From assembly GCF_048269565.1 (NCBI RefSeq), contig NZ_JBLXIK010000003.1, positions 248,001 to 312,000 of the forward strand: 64,000 nucleotides of DNA, read 5' to 3'. The DNA is from Maricaulis sp048269565. GTDB taxonomy: Bacteria > Pseudomonadota > Alphaproteobacteria > Caulobacterales > Maricaulaceae. Below the pieces are notes generated by a model, which worked only from the letters and a program-made list of their open reading frames with translations, did no database searches and was not told the DNA's origin. Shown in pieces: positions 16,072 to 24,350 of this stretch. Positions within the stretch are counted from its first letter, which is position 1, and each line of letters begins with the position of its first letter. The translations under genes were made by a program, and so were the position numbers.

Positions 16072-18078
16072 TCAGGATGACGGGGTGTGTGCTTTGGCTC
16101 GACGCTTTACCGGTTTTTTGGCCGGTGCTTTCGCAGCGGGTTTTGCCTTTGCCTTGGCTGCCGGCTTTGTCTTCGGCTGTGGTTTTGGCTTTGCCGCCGC
16201 CTCGGCCTGCGCCTCAGCCTTCATCCCGTCCTTCGCATCGCTTCTCACCAGCACATTCTCGCCGGGCGCCTCGCGGATCACCTTGAGCTTGCCATCACCG
16301 GGTTGGCGGGCGGGCACATCCTCGCCCGAGCGCTCATAGAGCCAGTCGCGCCAGTCGAGCCACCAGGAGCCGGGTGTTTCTGTGGCGCCGTCCAGCCATG
16401 TCTCGACGGTGTCGGGCAGGGCGTCATTGGTCCAGTGCTGGTATTTGTGCGCATCGGGATGATTGATGACGCCGGCGATATGGCCCGAACCGGCCATCAT
16501 GTAGCGCACCGGACCGCCAAACAGTTTTGCGCCGCGATAGACCGAAGGGTAGGGCGCGATATGGTCGTCGCGCGAAGCCTGCATATAGACCGGTGTTTTG
16601 ATATCGCCGAGCGATAGCCGCACGCCGCCGAGCTCCAGTTCGCCCTTGGCCAGCTTGTTGTCGCGATACATGTTCTTCAGATACCAGAGATGCAGCGCCT
16701 TGGGCATGCGCGTCTGGTCGGCATTCCAGAACAACAGGTCAAACGCCTGCGGCTGGCGCCCGAGCAGGTAGTTATTGACCACAAAGGACCAGACCAGATC
16801 GTTCGAGCGTAAAAGGTTGAAGGTGTCCGCCATGGTGCGCCCGTCGAGCACGCCGCCCTGGGCATCCATCAAGCGTTCGATCTCCTCGATCCAGACATCA
16901 TCGACGAAGAGCAGGAGCTCGCCGGCCAGTTCGAAATCGGTTTGCGCCGCGAAGAAGGTCGCCGAGGCAATGCGTTCCGGCTGGCCGTTCGCCTGCAGCC
17001 AGGCCAGCGTCGAGGCGAGCAGTGTACCGCCGACGCAATAACCGACCGCATTGACGGATGTTTCGCCGGTCGCGGCCTCCACCGCATCGATCGCGGCGAG
17101 CAGGCCCTGGTGCATATAGTCTTCGAAGGTCTTGTCCTTCAATTCCTTGCCCGGATTGACCCAGGAAATCAGGAAGACGGTGAAGCCCTGCTTGGTCAGC
17201 CAGCGGATCATCGAATTCTTCTCGCGCAGGTCGAGAATGTAGAATTTGTTGATCCAGGGCGGCGCGATCAGCAGCGGGCGCGCCTTCACGGTTTCGGTTG
17301 TCGGCGCGTACTGGATCAGTTCGATGATCTCGTTCTGGAACACCACCTTGCCCGGCGTTGAGGCCAGGTCGACGCCGACGCGGAAACCGTCCGTATCGGT
17401 CTGGCGCAGCGCGAGGCGGCCATCGCCGGCCTCGAGATCCTCGACCAGGTTTTCCAGTCCTTGCGTCAGATTGGCGCCATGGGTGCGCATGGTTTCGCGC
17501 AGCACGTCCGGATTGGTCAGGGCAAAATTAGTGGGCGAGAGGGCGTCGGTCATCTGTTTGGTGAGGAATTCGACCTTGCGCTTGGTGCGCTCGTCAACGC
17601 CCTCGACGCCCTGCACCAGCCCCATCATGAAATGCTGGTTCATCAGATAGGATTGCTTGATCGCATCGAAGACGGGGTTCTTCGTCCAGTCCTCGCTGCG
17701 CCAGCGCTTGTCACCCGGTTCCGGCTTGATCGTCGGCTCGACCGGCCCGTCGAAGACGCGCTTGGTGGTATTGGTCCACAGGTCGAGATAGCCCTTGGCC
17801 AGTTCCGCCTGGGCCTTCATCATCAGATCCGGCTGGGTGGCGATATGCTGCCAGACCTCCTTGAACTCAGGTGCGGAGTGGAAGGGATCGGCCTGCGGCA
17901 TCACGGCTTCGCCATCGAGCGCCTTTTGCATCACATTCGACATCAGCTTTTGCGAGTGCAGCGAGGCCTGCATCAGATTGCGCGAAACCGTGTCGAGCGC
18001 GTCGAGCTCGGCGGCGGTCAGATTCGCCCAGGGATGGGTGAGTTGGCTGTTGTCGTCGCTGCCGGACCCGTTGGTCAT
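16072..18078 (-). CDS. phaC: class I poly(3-hydroxyalkanoate) synthase
   Basis: The 668-residue protein has the PhaC catalytic triad: Cys348 in the lipase-like box GYCVGG, Asp504/505 in SRDDHIAP and His533 in GSGHIAGVINHP. The N-terminal domain (NPVFDAIKQSYLMNQHFM) is typical of class I enzymes, which polymerise hydroxyacyl-CoA into storage polyester. Unusual is a C-terminal tail from about residue 618 built of Ala, Lys and Pro repeats, like histone H1 or phasin tails. No phaA, phaB or phasin gene is adjacent. The gene is divergent from the lipoprotein at 18162. Confidence 0.95.
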   Translation of the reverse strand: MTNGSGSDDNSQLTHPWANLTAAELDALDTVSRNLMQASLHSQKLMSNVMQKALDGEAVMPQADPFHSAPEFKEVWQHIATQPDLMMKAQAELAKGYLDLWTNTTKRVFDGPVEPTIKPEPGDKRWRSEDWTKNPVFDAIKQSYLMNQHFMMGLVQGVEGVDERTKRKVEFLTKQMTDALSPTNFALTNPDVLRETMRTHGANLTQGLENLVEDLEAGDGRLALRQTDTDGFRVGVDLASTPGKVVFQNEIIELIQYAPTTETVKARPLLIAPPWINKFYILDLREKNSMIRWLTKQGFTVFLISWVNPGKELKDKTFEDYMHQGLLAAIDAVEAATGETSVNAVGYCVGGTLLASTLAWLQANGQPERIASATFFAAQTDFELAGELLLFVDDVWIEEIERLMDAQGGVLDGRTMADTFNLLRSNDLVWSFVVNNYLLGRQPQAFDLLFWNADQTRMPKALHLWYLKNMYRDNKLAKGELELGGVRLSLGDIKTPVYMQASRDDHIAPYPSVYRGAKLFGGPVRYMMAGSGHIAGVINHPDAHKYQHWTNDALPDTVETWLDGATETPGSWWLDWRDWLYERSGEDVPARQPGDGKLKVIREAPGENVLVRSDAKDGMKAEAQAEAAAKPKPQPKTKPAAKAKAKPAAKAPAKKPVKRRAKAHTPSS

Positions 18079-18161
18079 GCCGATTCCTTGTGTTCGAGTG
18101 GTGACTCAGGAGAGGATGAGCGTATAGAAAGCACAACACGCGTCCAGCGTCAGGAGATAGC

Positions 18162-18500
18162 ATGAAACGGCCTTTTCGCTCGGCAGTTTTACCGGTTGTG
18201 ACAATGTGCCTCTTCGCCGGTGCCTGCACCGCTATCGAGCCGTTGACCGAGCAGGGCGCGGCGCCGGCCTGGGTGCGCGACCGGCTGGCCAATGATGTCG
18301 AGGGCAGAAAGGCGCCGCCCTCCGTCCCGGTCAATGAGATAACGGCCGGTGATGCAGCCCGGCTTGATCGCGATGCCGCTGAGGTCCTGCGCCGCCGCGA
18401 GCGCCAGACCGCCGAGATCGCCGCCATCGAGGCCGAGGGGCGGCGCGCGGTCGATGATTTCGTCGCCGACGGGCGCACACGGACCTCGCCGCCGCAATAA
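18162..18500 (+). CDS. small lipoprotein of unknown function
   Basis: The 112-residue product has a signal peptide ending in a weak lipobox (FAGAC, Cys22). The mature part is helical and charged (AARLDRDAAEVLRRRERQTAEI), consistent with a short coiled coil in the periplasm. AGGAGA lies a few bases before the ATG. The gene is divergent from phaC and upstream of glpX with a 72-base gap; no function can be assigned. Confidence 0.65.
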   Translation: MKRPFRSAVLPVVTMCLFAGACTAIEPLTEQGAAPAWVRDRLANDVEGRKAPPSVPVNEITAGDAARLDRDAAEVLRRRERQTAEIAAIEAEGRRAVDDFVADGRTRTSPPQ

Positions 18501-18572
18501 CCCATTTTAAGACAACTATTTACAATCATACCATGCGCCGCGATCTGCCGGCGCCCCACGGGAGAAGTTAGC

Positions 18573-19529
18573 ATGAGTGATACGCGCGCCTTGAGCAATC
18601 TGGCACTGATGGCTGTTAACGCAGCGGAATCGGCGGCGATTGCCTCCTCGGCCTGGATCGGCCGCGGTGAAAAGGAATCGGCGGACCAGGCGGCGGTCGA
18701 CGCCCTGCGTACCGGGCTGAACGCGATGCCGATGCGCGGCCGTATCGTTATCGGTGAAGGCGAGCGCGACGAAGCGCCGATGTTGTTCATCGGTGAGGAG
18801 GTCGGCACCGGCGAAGGGCCTGAAATCGACATCGCGCTCGATCCGCTGGAAGGCACGACGCTGACGGCCTGGGGCATGAACAATGCGCTGGTCGTCGTTT
18901 CCTTCAGCCCGCGCGGCGGTCTGCTCAATGCTCCGGACACCTATATGGACAAGATCGCGATCGGCCCGGGCCTGCCCGCCGGTGTGATCGATCTCGATGC
19001 CTCCCCGGAGGAGAATGTCCTCAACCTGGCCAAGGCCAAGGGCGTGTCGCCGTCGGAGATCACGGTCTGCGTGCTTGAGCGCGAGCGCCACCAATACATC
19101 ATCGACGGCGTCAAGTCGGTCGGTGGCCGGGTGCGCCTGATCAGCGATGGCGATGTCGCCGGGATCATGGGCGCCGCAGGACTTGGCACCGGTGTCGATA
19201 TGTATATCGGCCGCGGCGGCGCCCCTGAAGGCGTGCTCGCAGCCTCGGCGCTGCGTTGCATTGGCGGCCAGATGCAGGCGCGTCTCTTCTTCCGCACCGA
19301 TGACGAGCGCGATCGCGCCCGCCGCATTGGCGTCACCGACCTGGATCGCAAATATGATCTCGCCGAGCTGGCCTCGGGCCAATGCCTGTTCGTGGCCGCC
19401 GGTGTCACCCAGGGCGATCTGGTCGATGCGGTCAAACGCGCCGATGGCATGGTGCACACGCACACGCTGGTGCTGGACTCCTCGGACCATTCCATCCGCC
19501 GCGTCCGCAGCGCCCGGCCGGAGGCCTGA
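18573..19529 (+). CDS. glpX: class II fructose-1,6-bisphosphatase
   Basis: The 318-residue protein shows the GlpX signatures GEGERDEAPMLFIGEEVG and DIALDPLEGTTLTAWGMNNA, which bind metal and the phosphate groups, and a conserved C-terminal part (DGMVHTHTLVLDS). It carries out the gluconeogenic hydrolysis of fructose 1,6-bisphosphate. The length fits the family. It precedes recJ by 25 bases, an order found across alphaproteobacteria. Confidence 0.95.
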   Translation: MSDTRALSNLALMAVNAAESAAIASSAWIGRGEKESADQAAVDALRTGLNAMPMRGRIVIGEGERDEAPMLFIGEEVGTGEGPEIDIALDPLEGTTLTAWGMNNALVVVSFSPRGGLLNAPDTYMDKIAIGPGLPAGVIDLDASPEENVLNLAKAKGVSPSEITVCVLERERHQYIIDGVKSVGGRVRLISDGDVAGIMGAAGLGTGVDMYIGRGGAPEGVLAASALRCIGGQMQARLFFRTDDERDRARRIGVTDLDRKYDLAELASGQCLFVAAGVTQGDLVDAVKRADGMVHTHTLVLDSSDHSIRRVRSARPEA

Positions 19530-19554
19530 TCCGGCGTCAGGGGACAGGGATCGT

Positions 19555-21369
19555 ATGAGTATTGAACCCGATCCACAGCTCGACCAGCCCGATGCCTATC
19601 TCGGCGTCGAGCACTCCCTGACCGGGCGCCGCTGGGTTGCCCGTCCGGTTGATGAGGGCGATGTCGCCGCCATCGCACGGCAACAGCAGATCTCCGACAG
19701 TCTGGCGCGGGTTCTGGCCGGCCGCGGCGTGACCCCGGCGGGGGCGGGCGCCTTCCTGGCCCCGCGCCTGAAGGACAGCTTTCCCGATCCGTCCGATTTC
19801 CAGGATATGGACCGCGCTGCCGGCCTTGTCTGGGACGCGCTTGATGCCGGCAAGTCACTCGGCGTCTTCGCCGATTACGATGTCGACGGCGCGACCTCCT
19901 CGGCGCAGCTGCGGCGCTGGTTGCGTGCTGTCGGGCATGAGGCGGCGCTGTATGTGCCCGATCGCATTGCCGAGGGGTATGGTCCCAGCGACGCCGCGTT
20001 CGACACCCTGAGCCGCAATGGCGCCGATCTCGTGATCACGCTCGATTGCGGTGCGACCTCGCACGGGCCGTTGCAGCATGCGCGTGACATTGGTCTCGAC
20101 GTGATCGTGATCGACCATCACCTGATGGATGGCGAGCTGCCGCCGACCGCGGCCCTGGTCAATCCCAACCGCCCTGACGATACGTCCGGCTGCGGCCATC
20201 TGGCGGCGGCGGGGGTGACCTTCGTCTTCCTCGTGGCCCTGAACCGGGAAGGGCGCCGACGCGGCCGTTTCGACGACATGCCCGAGCCGGACCTGATGCA
20301 GTGGCTCGATCTGACGGCGTTGGGCACGATTTGCGATGTGGTCGCGCTGACGGGTATCAACCGCGCCCTGACGGCCCAGGGACTCAAGGCGATGGGCCAT
20401 TGGCACAATCCGGGCCTGCGCCAGCTCGCGCTTGTCGCCGGTATCAAGGATGACACCGCCAGCACCTATCATGCCGGCTTCCTGCTCGGGCCACGAATCA
20501 ATGCCGGCGGCCGTGTTGGCCGCTCCGATCTTGGCGCGCGCCTGCTGGCCAGCGATGACGCGGACGAAACGGCGCGAATCGCGGCTGAGCTCGATGCGTT
20601 GAATACCGAGCGCCGCGCGATCGAGGCCGAGGTGATGGAAGAGGCGATGGCGCAGATCGAGCGCCAGGGCCAGGACCGGGCGATTCTGGTCGCGTCCGGT
20701 GAGGGCTGGCATGCCGGCGTGATCGGTGTCGTCGCCGGGCGCGTCAAGGAACGCTATGGCAAGCCGGTGATCATTATCGGGCTGGATACCGGTGTCTCGC
20801 CGGTGCTGGGAAAGGGTTCGGGGCGTTCCGTGCCCGGTGTCAATCTTGGCGGTGCGATTTCGGCGGCGCGCCAGGCCGGCCTGCTGCTCGCAGGCGGCGG
20901 TCACGCCATGGCTGGTGGCCTGACCGTCAATGCCGAACGGATTCACGAGCTGGTGGCCTTTCTCGATGCGCGTCTGGCACCGGAGCTGGCCGCGGCCAGC
21001 GATGCAATGGCGCTGCGTCTGGACGGGTTGCTGACGGCGCCGGGTGTGTCGCCGGAACTGGCTGGCAGCTTCCAGGCGGCCGGGCCGTTCGGGCAGGGCA
21101 ATTCCGAGCCGCGCTTCGCCCTCGCGGATATGCGCGTCAGCTTTGCCCAGCGCGTCGGCAAGGATCATGTCCGCTTCACCCTGACAGACAGCGGCGGTGC
21201 GAGCGTGCAGGGCATCTCCTTTCGCACCGCGGACGGGCCGGTCGGCGAGGCGCTGCTGGCGGCTGACGAGCGCCGCTGGCATGTTGCAGGCCGCGTGAAA
21301 CTGGATCAGTGGAACGGTCGCAACCGGGCCCAGTTCCAGCTTGAGGATATGGCAACAGCAATTCGCTGA
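19555..21369 (+). CDS. recJ: single-stranded-DNA-specific exonuclease RecJ
   Basis: The 604-residue protein carries the DHH-family motifs: DYDVDGATSSAQL, ITLDCGA, VIVIDHHLMDGELPP, and the DHHA1 part GKGSGRSVPGVNLGGAI and GGGHAMAGGLTV. RecJ degrades single-stranded DNA from the 5' end in mismatch and recombination repair. I choose the ATG at 19555, just after the glpX stop and preceded by a purine-rich GGGGACAGGGA; a frame open from 19147 merely runs through glpX. The C-terminal OB domain is present (GRVKLDQWNGRNRAQFQLED). Confidence 0.95.
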   Translation: MSIEPDPQLDQPDAYLGVEHSLTGRRWVARPVDEGDVAAIARQQQISDSLARVLAGRGVTPAGAGAFLAPRLKDSFPDPSDFQDMDRAAGLVWDALDAGKSLGVFADYDVDGATSSAQLRRWLRAVGHEAALYVPDRIAEGYGPSDAAFDTLSRNGADLVITLDCGATSHGPLQHARDIGLDVIVIDHHLMDGELPPTAALVNPNRPDDTSGCGHLAAAGVTFVFLVALNREGRRRGRFDDMPEPDLMQWLDLTALGTICDVVALTGINRALTAQGLKAMGHWHNPGLRQLALVAGIKDDTASTYHAGFLLGPRINAGGRVGRSDLGARLLASDDADETARIAAELDALNTERRAIEAEVMEEAMAQIERQGQDRAILVASGEGWHAGVIGVVAGRVKERYGKPVIIIGLDTGVSPVLGKGSGRSVPGVNLGGAISAARQAGLLLAGGGHAMAGGLTVNAERIHELVAFLDARLAPELAAASDAMALRLDGLLTAPGVSPELAGSFQAAGPFGQGNSEPRFALADMRVSFAQRVGKDHVRFTLTDSGGASVQGISFRTADGPVGEALLAADERRWHVAGRVKLDQWNGRNRAQFQLEDMATAIR

Positions 21370-21435
21370 AGTTTTTTCACATCAGCATCTTGCCACACGC
21401 CCCGGGCTTACGTATTAGACGGCCCTCATCGCGTT

Positions 21436-21510
21436 GGGCCCTTCGTCTATCGGTTAGGACGCTAGGTTTTCAACCTGGAAAGAGGGGTTCAACTCCCCTA
21501 GGGCCTACCA
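21436..21510 (+). tRNA. tRNA-Glu (anticodon TTC)
   Basis: The 75-base sequence folds as a cloverleaf with acceptor GGGCCCT/AGGGCCT (one terminal G-T pair), anticodon stem CTAGG/CCTGG and loop TTTTCAA giving TTC, T arm GAGGGG-TTCAACT-CCCCT, and an encoded CCA end. Confidence 0.95.
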
Positions 21511-21628
21511 CGCGATCCTCCACCCGATAATGTGTGCAAAATCACCCCTTCCGGGGACCGGAACGGGGTATCGGGTACAGACATATCGGCACTGGTCTCA
21601 TTGAGGCCGTCATGCAGGAGAGCGGGGC

Positions 21629-22147
21629 ATGGCCCATCTTTCAACCAAGACCTATGGCAATGATCGCGGATTGTCCTGTTGCTCGCGGCAATGGGCGGCG
21701 GACAGTGATTGCCATCTCCTGCACGGCTATTCCTTCGGCTTCCATTTCGTGTTTGCCGCCGAACAGCTCGACAAGCGCGGCTGGGTGCTGGATTTCGGCC
21801 GTGGCGGTTTCGGCCTGATCCGCGAGTGGCTGCACGAGATGTTCGATCACACCCTGCTGGTTGCTGTCGATGATCCGGAACGTCCGGCGCTTGAGGCGCT
21901 TGGCGAACGCGGCATTGCGCGCGTCCGTGTCGTCGAGGGGACAAGTTCCGAACGCATGGCCGAGCTGACCTTTCACCGGGCTGATGCGATCGTACGGGAA
22001 GCCACCCAGGGGCGGTGCTGGGTCGAATCGGTTGAATGTTCCGAGCACGGCGCCAACAGTGCTATCTATCGCAGCCAGCCGGCGATTGAGCGGCTGGCCG
22101 AGGCTGACCGCTTGCGTTCGGCGATCGAGGCCGGCTCCGGCGACTGA
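21629..22147 (+). CDS. 6-pyruvoyl-tetrahydropterin synthase/QueD-like protein, divergent
   Basis: The 172-residue protein resembles the 6-pyruvoyl-tetrahydropterin synthase/6-carboxytetrahydropterin synthase superfamily: DCHLLHGYSFGFHFVF corresponds to the metal-binding strand, WVLDFGRGGFGLIREWLHEMFDHTLLV to the conserved VxDFxxLK...DHxxLN block, and WVESVECSEHGANSAIY to the C-terminal glutamate region. The usual HGH zinc pair reads HGY, and the first histidine position is SRQW, so the zinc site is altered. QueD would make a queuosine precursor, but this branch may do something else. The ATG has AGGAGAG upstream. It stands alone after tRNA-Glu. Confidence 0.7.
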   Translation: MAHLSTKTYGNDRGLSCCSRQWAADSDCHLLHGYSFGFHFVFAAEQLDKRGWVLDFGRGGFGLIREWLHEMFDHTLLVAVDDPERPALEALGERGIARVRVVEGTSSERMAELTFHRADAIVREATQGRCWVESVECSEHGANSAIYRSQPAIERLAEADRLRSAIEAGSGD

Positions 22148-22227
22148 TTCGTTTCGGCCCCGGCCAAGGGGTTTGAATCAAGGTCTGCGACCCTAGGTTT
22201 CGCTGAAAATCGACAGTTTTCCACATA

Positions 22228-22256
22228 AAAACTCGCCTTTAAGGCGAAAAAGTTTT
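22228..22256 (+). terminator. hairpin after the pterin synthase-like gene
   Basis: CGCCTT (22234-22239) and AAGGCG (22241-22246) form a tight stem, and flanking AAAACT (22228-22233) can pair with AGTTTT (22251-22256) past an AAAA bulge. It ends in TTTT and probably terminates the upstream gene. Confidence 0.5.
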
Positions 22257-22312
22257 GGCACACGCGTCACAGAAAAGACGCATTTGGTTGCGGGTTCGCG
22301 CGTGACCGAACA

Positions 22313-22363
22313 CAAGATATTGTGGTTTGAGGGCTGCGAACCGCTCGCAACGGCAAGATATTG
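22313..22363. repeat. two copies of CAAGATATTG, 41 bases apart, upstream of the cold-shock gene
   Basis: The 10-base word occurs at 22313-22322 and 22354-22363. Each sits in an inverted repeat (CACAA-GATA-TTGTG and GCAA-GATA-TTGC). The 41-base period is close to four helical turns, which would suit paired operator sites, or two small hairpins in the mRNA leader. The 310-base gap around them has no gene. Confidence 0.45.
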
Positions 22364-22459
22364 CGGATCGCTAAAGCAACCATTTGTCCGGAACGACTTC
22401 TCCTCTGCGAAGAAATTGTGTAAATTCGTTCATGTTGGGTTGTTGAAGCGAGTGATGTG

Positions 22460-22984
22460 ATGGTTCTAGCGCACGATGTTTTTGAGGATACCGAAGTGGT
22501 CCGGCTCGAAGGCCGTATCAAATGGTATGATCCGGCCCGGGGCTACGGCTTCATTGATGCCGTTGACGGATCCGGCGATATTCTTCTCCATGCCAGTTGC
22601 CTGCGCCGCTATGGGCAGGGCCCGGCGCTCCCCGATGCCATGGTGGTCTGTCACGCGGTAACCGGTGAGAAGGGACGGCAGGCGGTTGAGATCCTCGAAA
22701 TGACCGGCGGCGTCGGCGAGGCCGAGCCTCGCCCGCGGCGTTTTCATCCCCATGCGGTTGTGAACACGCCCTTCCATGCGGCTGTCGTCAAATGGTTTGA
22801 CGCCTTGCGTGGATATGGTTTCGTGACCTGTGAGAGCGTCGACGGTGACATCTTTCTGCATGCGGCGACCTTGCGTCGTGCCGGCCTTGATGATGTCCAG
22901 CCGGGCGAGACCCTGCATATCCGCTGCGTCGAGGGCCCGAAGGGGGCGCTGGCGGCGGAAATCCGGGCTGCCGGCAGTCTCTGA
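22460..22984 (+). CDS. tandem cold-shock-domain protein
   Basis: The 174-residue protein has two cold-shock domains: residues about 15-75 (GRIKWYDPARGYGFIDAVDG) and about 108-170 (AVVKWFDALRGYGFVTCESV, then DIFLHAATLRRAGL). Each keeps the RNP1-like GYGF motif; the linker is Arg/Pro/His-rich. Such double-domain proteins are common in alphaproteobacteria and bind single-stranded nucleic acid. I take the ATG at 22460; a GTG one codon earlier and an out-of-frame ATG at 22455 are alternatives. The leader is long and contains repeats that may act in control. Confidence 0.88.
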   Translation: MVLAHDVFEDTEVVRLEGRIKWYDPARGYGFIDAVDGSGDILLHASCLRRYGQGPALPDAMVVCHAVTGEKGRQAVEILEMTGGVGEAEPRPRRFHPHAVVNTPFHAAVVKWFDALRGYGFVTCESVDGDIFLHAATLRRAGLDDVQPGETLHIRCVEGPKGALAAEIRAAGSL

Positions 22985-23058
22985 GATCGGTGAAATCCTT
23001 GCGCTTCGGACGGCGCGGCGCGATTGCGCCGCCGCTCCGGCTTGGCTAGCCTGCGTCC

Positions 23059-23670
23059 ATGAAAAAACTGATCCTGGTCTCCGCCCTGATTCTCGCCACG
23101 CCCGCCTGGGCCCAGGACGAGGCTGAGCCTGTAGCGCCGGCTGACGCCGCGGCGGCCACGACCGCAGCTGATCCGGGCCCCGTGCTCGCTCCGATCGAGT
23201 TTGGCGGCCCTGAGCCGCTGACGATTGACACCGGCGAGGCGCAACACGTCTTCCTGGCTGAAATCGCCACCACGCCGGAGCAGCTGGCGCGCGGCCTGAT
23301 GGGGCGCGAGACGCTCGATCCGGATGCGGCGATGCTGTTTGTCTACATGCCGCCACGTCGCGCCTCGATGTGGATGGAGAACACGCTCGTCAGTCTTGAC
23401 CTGCTCTTCATCCGGGAAGACGGCACCGTGGTCAAACTCATCGCCAACGCCCAGCCGGGCTCACACCGCAGTCTCGGGTCCGATTTCGATGTCGCGGCAG
23501 TGCTGGAGATCGCCGGTGGCCGCGCCGCCGAGCTGGGTATCCGCCCTGGTGCGATTCTGCGCGACGAGGCCTATGGGTCGCTGGTGACAGATTCTGCAGC
23601 CGTCGAAGCGCCTGAAACAACGGAAAATGAGGATGCTGCTGCACCTGAATCGCCCTCAGAAGCTCAGTAG
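23059..23670 (+). CDS. exported DUF192-family protein
   Basis: The 203-residue product starts with a signal peptide (MKKLILVSALILATPAWAQD) and an acidic, Ala-rich linker, then a DUF192 domain: FLAEIATTPEQLARGLMGRE, DAAMLFVYMPPRRASMWMENT, SLDLLFIREDGTVV and VLEIAGGRAAELGIRPG. The family is a small beta fold with an unknown role. The last 35 residues are a Glu/Ala-rich tail. The upstream gap contains a GC-rich hairpin (GCGGCGC-GATT-GCGCCGC). tRNA-Pro follows 39 bases after the stop. Confidence 0.87.
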   Translation: MKKLILVSALILATPAWAQDEAEPVAPADAAAATTAADPGPVLAPIEFGGPEPLTIDTGEAQHVFLAEIATTPEQLARGLMGRETLDPDAAMLFVYMPPRRASMWMENTLVSLDLLFIREDGTVVKLIANAQPGSHRSLGSDFDVAAVLEIAGGRAAELGIRPGAILRDEAYGSLVTDSAAVEAPETTENEDAAAPESPSEAQ

Positions 23671-23709
23671 ACTTGCCTAACTGCAAAAGCGCTTTCATAA
23701 GGGCGGCTT

Positions 23710-23786
<77 letters not shown>

Positions 23787-23835
23787 TTTACAAGGCCCGC
23801 CAAAGGCAGGGCCGCAGCATGATGGGGAGAACCGC

Positions 23836-24141
23836 ATGTTTGCGAAGATTTACCAGCCGGCCCGCAATGCGATGCAGTCCGGCCGCGCGCTCTCCAAACA
23901 GTGGTTTCTGGAATTTACCCCGGAGATGGCACAGCGCCCGGATCCGCTGATGGGCTGGACCTCGAGCACCGATATGCGCGCCCAGATCCGGCTCAGCTTC
24001 GACAGCCAGGAAGCTGCTGTCGCCTATGCCCGCCGTCAGGGCATTCCCTATCAGGTCATGACGCCACATGCGCCCAAGCGCTACGTCAAATCCTATGCTG
24101 ACAATTTCGCCACCGACCGCAAACAGCCCTGGTCGCACTGA
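23836..24141 (+). CDS. NDUFS4-type accessory subunit of NADH dehydrogenase (complex I)
   Basis: The 101-residue protein matches the bacterial NDUFS4 (ETC complex I 'conserved region') family: MFAKIYQPARNAMQSGRALS, WFLEFTPEMAQRPDPLMGW, TSSTDMRAQIRLSFDSQEAA and AYARRQGIPYQV, ending RKQPWSH. In alphaproteobacteria and mitochondria this subunit sits near the NADH-oxidising module. The ATG at 23836 follows GGGGAGAAC; a longer frame overlaps the tRNA and is rejected. It lies between two tRNA genes, as it does in related genomes. Confidence 0.92.
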   Translation: MFAKIYQPARNAMQSGRALSKQWFLEFTPEMAQRPDPLMGWTSSTDMRAQIRLSFDSQEAAVAYARRQGIPYQVMTPHAPKRYVKSYADNFATDRKQPWSH

Positions 24142-24173
24142 TTCGGCCGGTCGCCAGTCGCGAATCTGTCCTT

Positions 24174-24250
24174 GCCTCCGTAGCTCAACTGGATAGAGCA
24201 CCCGCCTTCTAAGCGGACGGTTACAGGTTCGATTCCTGTCGGAGGCACCA
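24174..24250 (+). tRNA. tRNA-Arg (anticodon TCT)
   Basis: The 77-base cloverleaf has acceptor GCCTCCG/CGGAGGC, D arm with GCTC/GAGC, loop CTTCTAA giving anticodon TCT, T arm ACAGG-TTCGATT-CCTGT, and an encoded ACCA end. The anticodon stem has a weak first pair. No integrated element follows it. Confidence 0.94.
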
Positions 24251-24308
24251 TTTCCCGGACGATTTCATGCGACGGAAGATGCGGTTGATGCCGATGCCGG
24301 TGATGGCA

Positions 24309-24343
24309 CCGGTGATCGCCCGACAAGAACGGGCGATCACCGG
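24309..24343 (-). terminator. strong hairpin just past the zinc receptor gene
   Basis: CCGGTGATCGCCCG (24309-24322) and CGGGCGATCACCGG (24330-24343) form a perfect 14-base stem with a 7-base loop, 8 bases beyond the receptor stop. A T-run is lacking, so it may be a rho-aided terminator or an mRNA-stabilising stem. Confidence 0.55.
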
Positions 24344-24350
24344 CAGGCCG

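Noticed and set aside
16051..16086. An inverted repeat (ACCCCGTCA / TGACGGGGT) around the phaC stop
   Set aside because: The 18-base loop and lack of a T-run make it a poor terminator; it overlaps the stop codon and may be chance.
21545..21568. Hairpin CCCCTTCCGG-GGA-CCGGAACGGGG after tRNA-Glu as a riboswitch
   Set aside because: It is a simple 10-base stem with one bulge and no multi-stem aptamer around it; more likely a processing or weak termination signal.
24174..24250. tRNA-Arg(TCT) as an integration site of a mobile element
   Set aside because: No integrase, no repeated 3' end of the tRNA and no change of gene character downstream.
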